Assembly (NCBI GenBank): GCA_020634615.1
Contig: JACKBI010000010.1
Span: 190,744-254,743 of the forward strand
Origin: Anaerolineales bacterium
Lineage (GTDB): Bacteria; Chloroflexota; Anaerolineae; JAAEKA01
Direction: 5' to 3'
Length of the DNA stretch: 64,000 nucleotides
The notes under the pieces are model-generated. The model searched no databases and was not told the origin of the DNA. It saw nothing but the letters and a program-made list of their open reading frames with translations. Positions within the stretch are counted from its first letter, which is position 1. The number at the start of each line of letters is the position of its first letter. The translations under genes were made by a program, and so were the position numbers. This document shows positions 50,732 to 58,151 of the stretch, piece after piece.

Positions 50732-51728
50732 GCCTTATCAGGACTGCCACTGTGGGGCGGGCGCGATGCTTTCTTCCAGCCGCATCTTTCAAGATGTGGG
50801 ATCACCAAAATCGCATATCATCGCAGCCGGCGAGGGTTGTCGGGTTATGGGAGTCCCCACACTGAACTGTGGGGCCGGCGTGATGCTTTGTTGCAGCCGC
50901 ATCTTTCAAGATGTGGGCTACCAAAAGCGCATATCATCGCAGCCGGCGAGGGTGGTCGGGTCGTGGGAATCCCCACACTGAACTGTGGGGCCGGCGCGAT
51001 GCTTTGTTCCAGCCGCATCTTTCAAGATGTGGGGCTACCAATAGCACATATCTTCGCATCCGGCGAGAGTGGTCGGGTCGTGGGAATCCCCACACTGAAC
51101 TGTGGGGCCGGCGTGATGCTTTGTTACAGCCGCATCTTTCAAGATGTGGGATCACCAAAGCACAGATTTCCGCGTCTGGCATGGGTTGTCGGGTTATGGG
51201 AGTCCCCACACTGAACTGTGAGGCCGGCACGATGCTTTGTTGCAGCCGCATCTTTCAAGATGTGGGACTACCAATAGCGCATATCTTCGCAGCCGGCGAG
51301 GGTGGTCGGGTCGTGGGAATCCCCACACTGAACTGTGAGGCCGGCGCGATGCTTTGTTCCAGCCGCATCTTTCAAGATGCGGGGCTACCAATAGCGCATA
51401 TCATCGCAGCCGGCGAGGGTGGTCGGGTCGCGGGAATCCCCACACTGAACTGTGAGACCGGCACGATGCTTTGTTCCAGCCGCATCTTTCAAGTTTTGGG
51501 ATCACCAAAAGCACAGATTTTCGCATCTGGCATTGGTTGTCGGGTTATGGGAGTTCCCACCAGTCCGCTGTAGCCGGGTGGTTACTTAGAATCTACGTAC
51601 TGCAATTTCATATCCTGCGTACTTTCCCCGATGACTGGGTGGGGCACATTTGATATGCTGTGGGCACGATAAGAAACAACGGACGGTCTTGCCGGCCGGC
51701 GATCACTTTGTGCAAGGAGCGTATCAAA
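50732..51728 (+). other. Intergenic region dominated by a hairpin repeat array
   Basis: Of these 997 bases about 830 are a seven-unit repeat array; the rest (about 51580-51728) holds a possible promoter region and the AAGGAG site (51714-51719) of the FAD oxidase gene. Long open frames inside the array change frame between units and are not genes. Confidence 0.85.
50744..51573 (+). repeat. Seven-unit 116-117 bp tandem repeat with two hairpins per unit and a 350-bp higher-order period
   Basis: The anchor CGCATCTTTC starts at 50781, 50898, 51014, 51131, 51247, 51364 and 51481 (spacing 117, 116, 117, 116, 117, 117). Every unit has a hairpin CATCTT-TC-AAGATG, and most have CCCCACA-ctgaac-TGTGGGG. 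Units 1, 4 and 7 share GGATCACC and TTGTCGGGTTATGGGAGT; units 2, 3, 5 and 6 share CTACCAA and GGTCGGGTCG. The order A-B-B-A-B-B-A gives a period of exactly 350 bases. Confidence 0.95.
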
Positions 51729-53126
51729 ATGACATCTGAAATTACTCTTGAAAAACCAGCAGCCAACGGTGTTGCCCGCGGGCAGTTCGAACAGCACTTT
51801 CGCGGCCAGTTGATTCGGCCCGGTGACGGCGCCTACGACCAGGTGCGCCAGGTCTGGAACGGCGCGGTGGACAAGCGTCCGGCGCTCATCGCCCGCTGCG
51901 CTGACGGTGACGACGTGGCGACGGCTGTGCGCATGGCCCGCGCCGAGGGCTGGCCTGTGGCAATCCGCAGCGGCGGCCACAGCGGCAATGGCCTCTCGCT
52001 GGTGGACGACGGCCTGGTAATTGACCTGTCGCAGATGAAGCGCGTCACGGTGGATGTGGAGCGTCAGGTAGCCCGTGTCGAGCCGGGTCTGACGCTGGGC
52101 GAACTGGTCCAGGCGCTGGAGCCGTTTGGCCTGATCACGCCCACCGGCACCTGCTCGGGCAACGGTCTGGGCGGCGCGACGCTGGGCGGCGGCATCGGTT
52201 GGCTGATGGGCAAATACGGTCTGATCATCGACAACCTGCTGGCCTGTGAGATGGTCACCGCCGAAGGCGAGCTGGTGCGGGCCAGCGCCACCGAGCGGCC
52301 CGATCTGTTCTGGGGACTACGAGGCGGTGGCGGCAACTTCGGCATCGTGACCGCCTTCGAGATGCGCCTCTACCCGCTGGAGGAAGTGTTGATGGGAACG
52401 TTCATCTATCCCTTCTCCCAGGCAGGCGAGGCGATGCGGCTCTACCGCGATGTGACTGCCCAGGCGCCCGACGAGCTGGCTGTGATGGCCGTGCTGACCA
52501 CCATGCCCGAGATCGGGCCGGCTGTGGCGCTGTTTGCCTGCTACAGCGGCGATGACTTCGGCCAGGGCGAGCGGCAGTTGAACGTCTTTCGCCAGGCCCA
52601 GCCGCTGGTCGCGGTGGTGCAACCCATGTCCTACGCCAGCCTGCTGGCCATGATGGACCCCGCCGCTCCCGACGGACGGTTCTATCACGATGCAGCCTAC
52701 ACGGTGCGTGGGTTCAGCGACGAGGCCATCGACGCGCTGCTCGAGCAGGTTGAGCAACGGGTGTCGCCGCTGGCCGGCGTGATCATCCAGCACGTACACG
52801 GTGCAGCCAGCCGTGTGCCGGCCGGGGAAACGTCCTTTGCGCTGCGCTTCGACCACTATGCCGTGCTGCATTCCAGCGCCTGGGAGAGCGGTCCTGCCGA
52901 GCCTCACGTGCGCTGGGCCGAGGAGAGCCGAGCAGCCATGGCGCGATTCGCCAGCCAGGGTGTGTATGTCAACTTCCTGGGCGACGAGGGCGATGATGCC
53001 GTGCGTGCCAGCTATGGTAGCAACTACCGTCGCCTGGTGGAACTCAAGAACAAGTACGATCCCGCAAACTTCTTCAGCCGTAACCAGAACATCCGGCCCA
53101 CGGTTGACGGCGACAGCGGGCTGTAA
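51729..53126 (+). CDS. FAD-linked oxidoreductase with covalent-FAD site (berberine-bridge type)
   Basis: A 465-residue oxidase of the PCMH/vanillyl-alcohol oxidase group. IRSGGHSGNGLSLVDDGLVIDLS holds the His that normally carries FAD by an 8-alpha link; GTCSGNGLGGATLGGGIGWLMGKYGLIIDN is the pyrophosphate region, with Cys at the place used for the second covalent link in bicovalent enzymes (the exact alignment is uncertain). The C-terminal NYRRLVELKNKYDPANFFSRNQNIRP is the BBE domain. It oxidises a sugar or alcohol with O2. The start has AAGGAG 9 bases upstream. The secreted protein gene follows 12 bases later, so both are probably co-expressed. Confidence 0.9.
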   Translation: MTSEITLEKPAANGVARGQFEQHFRGQLIRPGDGAYDQVRQVWNGAVDKRPALIARCADGDDVATAVRMARAEGWPVAIRSGGHSGNGLSLVDDGLVIDLSQMKRVTVDVERQVARVEPGLTLGELVQALEPFGLITPTGTCSGNGLGGATLGGGIGWLMGKYGLIIDNLLACEMVTAEGELVRASATERPDLFWGLRGGGGNFGIVTAFEMRLYPLEEVLMGTFIYPFSQAGEAMRLYRDVTAQAPDELAVMAVLTTMPEIGPAVALFACYSGDDFGQGERQLNVFRQAQPLVAVVQPMSYASLLAMMDPAAPDGRFYHDAAYTVRGFSDEAIDALLEQVEQRVSPLAGVIIQHVHGAASRVPAGETSFALRFDHYAVLHSSAWESGPAEPHVRWAEESRAAMARFASQGVYVNFLGDEGDDAVRASYGSNYRRLVELKNKYDPANFFSRNQNIRPTVDGDSGL

Positions 53127-53137
53127 CGAGGCAATAG

Positions 53138-55312
53138 ATGAAAGAGAAACTGTTTCGCTATCTGTTCATTCTGGGGCTGCTGGCGGCCGCGCTGGGCGGT
53201 CCGGCGTCGTCTGCCCAGGCTCAGCCGCCTGGCCCGAAGCGCGTGTTCCTACCGGTCGTGAAATCAAGCGGGTCGCTGGTGTTGTTGCCCATCACGATCG
53301 TGCCGGCAGGATCGCCGGTCAGTTCGCAACAGCACTTCGAGCAACTGCGTCGCCGCAGCCTCTTCGCCACGTTCTATGCACCGAACACGGCCCAGGCCAT
53401 GGCGACCATGGAAAACCGTGAGGGCCAGGTGCGGCAGTCGCTGCTGGATCTGTTGGGCGACGGGCCGGTGCGGGCGGCGGTGGACGGCGGCGGCAGCATC
53501 ACGCTGCCGCCAGCCACGGCCAACGGCGTCACCTTCAACAACAGCGGCTCCATCGAGCAAACCAGCAGCAGCGGCAGCTATAGCTTACAACTCAATACCG
53601 GCACCACGCTGCCCAACGGTGACACCATCAGCTTCGAGGACGCCTACGCGGGCGAGTTCGGCACCTGTCCCGACGCGGCCGGTGTGTTCGAGGGCACGGT
53701 CAGCGGCGAGGCGCTGATGAGCGGCAGTCAGGTCGATGGCAACGTGCGCACGGTCTACCGCTACCAGGAGACCATCGAGGCGACTGTGACGGCTCACGTG
53801 GCCATGAGCGCCCGGATCACGCACTACGACATCGACGGTGTGATCGTCGTGGAGACCAGCATTCAGGAACGGCGGGCGGACACCGGCCAGTTGATCAGCA
53901 ACGCGACCGAGGTGTTCCGCAGCCGCATGACCGGCAGTCACCTTGATCCGCACTCGGACAACCTGGGCGCGGCCCAGTTGTCGTGGCAGGTCTGGGGGCC
54001 AGGTGGTGCGGCGCCAGGCGGGCTGACCAGCAGCGTGCTGCGTGCTGAGGTGTCCGAGGCGATTCTGGAGCTGAGCGCCAAGGCGGTGGGTATCGCCGAC
54101 GCCTACCTGCTGGAGGCGGAGACAGGCTGGTACGACGAGGGTAAATGCGTCGAGCTGGCCTTCGATCCGGGCCACATGAGCCTGGAGCCGGCATCCGGCG
54201 GGACGATGGCCGTGGCGCTGAAGGGCAAAGATGACCATAACGAATTGGCTGCCGACATGACTGTTTCGATCAACGGTGGCGCCAGCGTCAGTCCGGGCAA
54301 TGCGAGCAGCGCGCCCGGATCACCTGCGCAGTTGTCGATCACAGCTCCCGGGCAGCCATGGAGCAGCGCCAACGACCCGGTGCTGACCGTCGATGCAACC
54401 TCCCGCCGCGGCCGGGCTGTCGATCATACCTGGGTTGAAATGGAGAAGGCGCTGCTGGAGGTCAATCTGCACGGCGGGCAACAAGCCGACCTGGCGGTGG
54501 ACCACAACTTCACTTTCATCCTGTTCACCGACGACCACGTCCGCTCGGTCATCGTGACAAACCCGTATCCGGCCAACGTGGCGACGGTGTCTGCCTTCCT
54601 GCACTACATGCCAGCCCTTGGCAACGACATCTACGTCGATGAGAACTGGTCGGGCCGCACGGGTAAGCCCTTCTGTCGTGATATCCGCGACGAACGCATC
54701 GCAGACATCGAGCTGTGGGTGCAGTTCGCTCCTGGTGTCACCCCTGACCCCAACGTGCGGCCGCGGGTATACGCAACCAACATCGGCTGCTGGCGCTGGC
54801 AGGGCACGGCGACCGTCCAGTCGCTGGAGCATCCGTATCCCTGGATCGACCTCGCGGAGCAGACCAGCGCGACAGTGACGCTGGAACGAACGCGGCTGTA
54901 CGATATCACCGCGCCCTATCAGGCGGAGTTCTACCGGCCCATCAGCGGTTCGGTGCATTGGCAGCAGTCGGGAACGCTGAACGACTGCACCTACAACGCC
55001 GGGCCGGCAACTGTGCCGATCCTGCCCGGGGATGGCGCGCTGGCCATCTACAACTACCTGACCCGGGGACCGGAACAACGGACCTACTCGGGCAGCGCAG
55101 AGACCGAGATACAAACCACGGAGATCCTGGTGTGTCCCACGGGAACCACGACCGGTCCCGCCGATGTGTTCCGTTCGTGGCTGTCACCGCCAGCCGAGGA
55201 TCTGACCGAGGTCGAACCGTCGGGCGATGTGATCTACTACACTTACGAGGAGATCGGCGGCGGCATCTCCACAACCTACGAATGGGAGTTCGTGGCCCTG
55301 CGCCAGCCGTAG
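53138..55312 (+). CDS. Large secreted protein of unknown function
   Basis: A 724-residue protein with a clear signal peptide (MKEKLFRYLFILGLLAAALGG, cleavage near PASSAQA-Q). The mature part begins RVFLPVVKSS, a start seen in many secreted Chloroflexota proteins. It is beta-rich, low in Cys, with no motif that I can assign; CEGTVSGEALMSGSQVDGNVRTVYRYQE-like stretches suggest a jelly-roll or repeat architecture. It probably works outside the cell, with the upstream FAD oxidase co-transcribed but cytoplasmic (that protein has no signal peptide). A converging YceI gene follows, separated by an inverted repeat. Confidence 0.7.
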   Translation: MKEKLFRYLFILGLLAAALGGPASSAQAQPPGPKRVFLPVVKSSGSLVLLPITIVPAGSPVSSQQHFEQLRRRSLFATFYAPNTAQAMATMENREGQVRQSLLDLLGDGPVRAAVDGGGSITLPPATANGVTFNNSGSIEQTSSSGSYSLQLNTGTTLPNGDTISFEDAYAGEFGTCPDAAGVFEGTVSGEALMSGSQVDGNVRTVYRYQETIEATVTAHVAMSARITHYDIDGVIVVETSIQERRADTGQLISNATEVFRSRMTGSHLDPHSDNLGAAQLSWQVWGPGGAAPGGLTSSVLRAEVSEAILELSAKAVGIADAYLLEAETGWYDEGKCVELAFDPGHMSLEPASGGTMAVALKGKDDHNELAADMTVSINGGASVSPGNASSAPGSPAQLSITAPGQPWSSANDPVLTVDATSRRGRAVDHTWVEMEKALLEVNLHGGQQADLAVDHNFTFILFTDDHVRSVIVTNPYPANVATVSAFLHYMPALGNDIYVDENWSGRTGKPFCRDIRDERIADIELWVQFAPGVTPDPNVRPRVYATNIGCWRWQGTATVQSLEHPYPWIDLAEQTSATVTLERTRLYDITAPYQAEFYRPISGSVHWQQSGTLNDCTYNAGPATVPILPGDGALAIYNYLTRGPEQRTYSGSAETEIQTTEILVCPTGTTTGPADVFRSWLSPPAEDLTEVEPSGDVIYYTYEEIGGGISTTYEWEFVALRQP

Positions 55313-55343
55313 ATCCGCCGGAATGGACCGTGTTGGGAAGTTA

Positions 55344-55407
55344 GAACCCTTCGGGTTTCCGCCGTTGGCCGCTGAGAGCGGTGAGCGTACGGAAACTCGA
55401 AGGGTTC
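55344..55407. repeat. 64-bp inverted-repeat element between convergent genes
   Basis: GAACCCTTCGGGTTTCCG (55344-55361) pairs with 55390-55407 in 17 of 18 positions. It lies between two gene ends and could act as a bidirectional terminator, but there is no T-run on either side. Confidence 0.75.
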
Positions 55408-55434
55408 GATGGTCTGTCAGGACGCGGCGGCCAA

Positions 55435-56274
55435 CTACTGTGCTTGCGCCACGAACTCCACGCGGATCACCGTGTCATCGCCGACCGTAAACAGGTTCGC
55501 CATCCTGGGCGGGGATACACCGAAGCTGCTCATCTGGAATTCGCTGGTGGCGACGCCGGTGATTGTGTTGCCGTCCAGCGTCGCTGTCACGTCGAACACC
55601 ACGGGGTTGGTCACCTCGCGGACAGTGAGATCACCTGCCACCTGGAAGGTCACTTCATCGCCCTCGCTGTAAGTAGCGGGAGCGCCCTGGATTTCGGTAG
55701 CGTTGAACGTTGCAGTGGGGAAGCGGCTCGATTCGAGCCACTCGCCTTGGATTCGCCGGTCACGCATGCGCTGATTGCTGGTCAGCGTGCTGATGTCTAC
55801 TGTGAAACTGGCATCTTTCAATTGCGGGACGGCGCCGCCCATCTCCAGCGTCAACGATCCGTCTACGGTGCTGGTGCGGCCTATCGTCTTGGTCAGGCCA
55901 GCTGCCACGCCCAGGCGATTCAACGCGTCTGATCCGAATTCCTCGTCGACCTCATACGAAATCACGGTGTTGGCCGGGTCGATAGTAAAGGTGCGCTCTT
56001 CGCCAGCAGCCGCCGGAGCCTCTGTCGCAGGAACTTCAGCCGGTTCGGCCGCCACCGCTTCTTCTGTGGGGGCAACGGCGGCCGGTGCGGCAGTCGGTTC
56101 GACCACCGCCGGCGCTTCGGTTGGTTGCGCGGCAGCCGGCGCGCTGGTGGCCGCGGGCTGCGCACTGCTGGCGTCGGTGGCTGGAGCCGGATCACCGGCG
56201 GCGCAGGCTGATACTACTACCATTGCCAGCAAGACCAGTGCGATCAGTCGAATCATAGGGGGTTTGGATGTCAT
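55435..56274 (-). CDS. YceI-family lipoprotein
   Basis: A 279-residue lipoprotein. The signal ends in the lipobox VVSAC (Cys near residue 24), followed by an Ala/Pro/Thr-rich spacer to about residue 95. The C-terminal YceI domain reads FTIDPANTVISYEVDEEF...DGSLTLEMGGAVPQ...FTVDISTLTSNQRMRDRRIQGEWLESSRFPTATFNATEI, which is characteristic. YceI proteins bind isoprenoids such as quinones or polyprenols. The ATG at 56274 has AAGGAG 6 bases upstream; an internal Met (MIRL) at residue 7 is a less likely start. It is divergent from the ASCH gene. Confidence 0.92.
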   Translation of the reverse strand: MTSKPPMIRLIALVLLAMVVVSACAAGDPAPATDASSAQPAATSAPAAAQPTEAPAVVEPTAAPAAVAPTEEAVAAEPAEVPATEAPAAAGEERTFTIDPANTVISYEVDEEFGSDALNRLGVAAGLTKTIGRTSTVDGSLTLEMGGAVPQLKDASFTVDISTLTSNQRMRDRRIQGEWLESSRFPTATFNATEIQGAPATYSEGDEVTFQVAGDLTVREVTNPVVFDVTATLDGNTITGVATSEFQMSSFGVSPPRMANLFTVGDDTVIRVEFVAQAQ

Positions 56275-56368
56275 CGTGTCTCCTTGTGTCGTTTCGTTTT
56301 ACGTCGCATCCCGGGCATTATTTCATACCTTTGTCGGTTCGTCGGTAGGACTTCTGCCAGAATTCTGC

Positions 56369-56397
56369 TTCTCAATTTACGCCGCTGGTTGTATAAT
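56369..56397 (+). promoter_or_regulatory. Sigma-70-like promoter of the ASCH operon
   Basis: TTCTCA (56369-56374), 17 bases, perfect TATAAT (56392-56397); the ATG follows 51 bases later. Confidence 0.6.
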
Positions 56398-56447
56398 CGG
56401 ATTGCATTTCTGCAAAACATCCCCAGGAGACAACTCAATCCAGTCTA

Positions 56448-56921
56448 ATGAGCGAATTTGACCGATCGCTGATCGAGGCATACTGGCAACGATTTCTCGA
56501 CTCGTTGCCCGATACTATGGACAAGCCGACTGTGTACGATGCGGACGCGTTCGGCGACAACCCCGCGCTTGCAGATGAGCTGTCTGCGCTGGTTGTCGAA
56601 GGCGTCAAGACAGCGACCTGCGGCGATCTGTGGTATTACGAGGCCAAAGATCTGCCCCTTCCCTACGTTGGCGAGTGGTGGATCGTTCTTGACGGCAGCG
56701 GCCGGCCGGTGGCTGTGACCGAAACAACAGAAGTCGAAATACGCCGCTACGATGAGGTTGATGCAGCGTTTGCGTTCGAGGAAGGGGAGGGCGATCGTTC
56801 GCTCGCCTACTGGCGCGAGGCTCACAAGCGCTATTTCAGCCGCACCTTGCCGGCCATCGGGCGTGAGTTCTCCGAGGATATGCCGCTGGTCTGCGTGCGC
56901 TTTCAGGTAGCATACCGGTGA
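56448..56921 (+). CDS. ASCH domain protein
   Basis: A 157-residue protein with the ASCH pattern: ELSALVVEGVKTATCGDLWYYEAKDLPLPYVGEWWIVLDGSGRPVAVTETTEVEIRRYDEVDAAFAFEEGEGDRSLAYWREAHKRYF, an RNA-binding-type beta-barrel (pattern cited from residues ~45-130). ASCH proteins include small RNA-binding or amidohydrolase/nuclease members. The stop overlaps the GTG start of the DUF418 gene (GTGA). Confidence 0.88.
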   Translation: MSEFDRSLIEAYWQRFLDSLPDTMDKPTVYDADAFGDNPALADELSALVVEGVKTATCGDLWYYEAKDLPLPYVGEWWIVLDGSGRPVAVTETTEVEIRRYDEVDAAFAFEEGEGDRSLAYWREAHKRYFSRTLPAIGREFSEDMPLVCVRFQVAYR

Positions 56922-58147
56922 GCGAAACCGCCGCGTTGCCACGCAATGTCGCCAGCGCCACCGTTGACATGGCGCCGGCCGGCGCGGGCGAGCGCATCGA
57001 CTCGGTAGACATCCTGCGCGGTATCGCGGTGCTGGGCATTCTGCTGGTTAACATGGGATCGTTTGCCGGCTGGCGCGCCCCCTTCGACAACATGGCGTGG
57101 GTGGACCGGTCAACCACGGTGGCGATCCGCTTCGTTGCCCAAGGGAAATTCTATCCACTCTTTTCGTTTCTTTTTGGCTGGGGACTGGCGATCCAGATAG
57201 CGCGCACGGCCAGCCGTGACGTCAACATCGTGCCGTTTTTTCTGCGGCGCATGACCGCGCTGTTGCTGATCGGGCTGGTCCATGCGGTGTTGGTCTGGCA
57301 CGGCGACATTCTGGTCACCTACGCCTTGCTGGGCTTTCCACTGCTGTTATTCCGCAACGCGTCCGACCGCACACTTTGGATTACCTTCGCCGTCTGTCTG
57401 GCGATCCCGGTGGTGATCAGCTTGCCTGGTCCGGCGGAGGACTTCCGGCGCGCGTATTTTGAAGTCATCGGCGGTTTTCAGGATGCCATGGTTCAGGGCA
57501 AACAGGCCAACGTGTTTGTCACAGGATCCTACCTGCAAGCTGTGCAGCAGCGGCTTGTTTTTCTGCGCTACAACTATTCGGCGTCGCTCTACTGGATTAC
57601 TCCGATCTTTGGCATGATGCTGCTGGGATTGCTGGTTGGCCGGCGCGGCATCTTGCGCGCACAGGCTGAACAGCAGGCGCTGCTGCGGCGCATTCTGATC
57701 GTCACCCTGGTGATTGGCCTGCCGCTGAACGTGCTGTGGGTGTGGCAGTCAGTGACCAACGGTGTGACCGGCCCCTGGCAGGATGAAGCGCTGCGCGGCG
57801 CTCGCACCATTGCCGGTGCGTCGCTCGCGATTGCCATGGTGGCCGGCTTAACGCTGTTGGTCCAGCGTCCGGCCTGGCGGGAACAGTTGAGCAGCTTTGG
57901 CGCGGTCGGTCGGACGGCTCTCAGCAACTACCTCTTGCAGTCCCTGGTTTTCACATTGCTCTTCTACGGCTACGGGCTGGGAATCTACGGCCAGGCAGGA
58001 CCGCTGCTGACACTGTTGCTTACCCTGGGGTTCTTCCGGCTGCAAATCTGGCTGAGCAATTGGTGGCTGGCCCGCTATCGCTTCGGGCCGGTGGAATGGA
58101 TCTGGCGCTGCATGACATACGGCAGGCTGCAGCCGCTGCGGGCGTAG
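56918..58147 (+). CDS. DUF418 membrane protein
   Basis: A 409-residue protein with 9-10 TM helices. RIDSVDILRGIAVLGILLVNMGSF near the N-terminus, FLFGWGLAIQIARTASR and the C-terminal DUF418 region (SNYLLQSLVFTLLFYGYGLGIYG...LGFFRLQIWLSNWWLARYRFGPVEWIWRCMTY) are clear. The family is related to acyltransferase-3 and its role is unknown. The GTG start is set by the 4-base overlap with the ASCH stop. The sensor kinase gene begins 4 bases after its stop. Confidence 0.92.
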   Translation: MSETAALPRNVASATVDMAPAGAGERIDSVDILRGIAVLGILLVNMGSFAGWRAPFDNMAWVDRSTTVAIRFVAQGKFYPLFSFLFGWGLAIQIARTASRDVNIVPFFLRRMTALLLIGLVHAVLVWHGDILVTYALLGFPLLLFRNASDRTLWITFAVCLAIPVVISLPGPAEDFRRAYFEVIGGFQDAMVQGKQANVFVTGSYLQAVQQRLVFLRYNYSASLYWITPIFGMMLLGLLVGRRGILRAQAEQQALLRRILIVTLVIGLPLNVLWVWQSVTNGVTGPWQDEALRGARTIAGASLAIAMVAGLTLLVQRPAWREQLSSFGAVGRTALSNYLLQSLVFTLLFYGYGLGIYGQAGPLLTLLLTLGFFRLQIWLSNWWLARYRFGPVEWIWRCMTYGRLQPLRA

Positions 58148-58151
58148 TCTA

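Noticed and set aside
50744..51573. Long open frames with a 39-residue repeat in the hairpin array
   Set aside because: Units of 116 and 117 bp shift the frame, so no single frame stays open over the array; the repeats come from the DNA, not from a protein.
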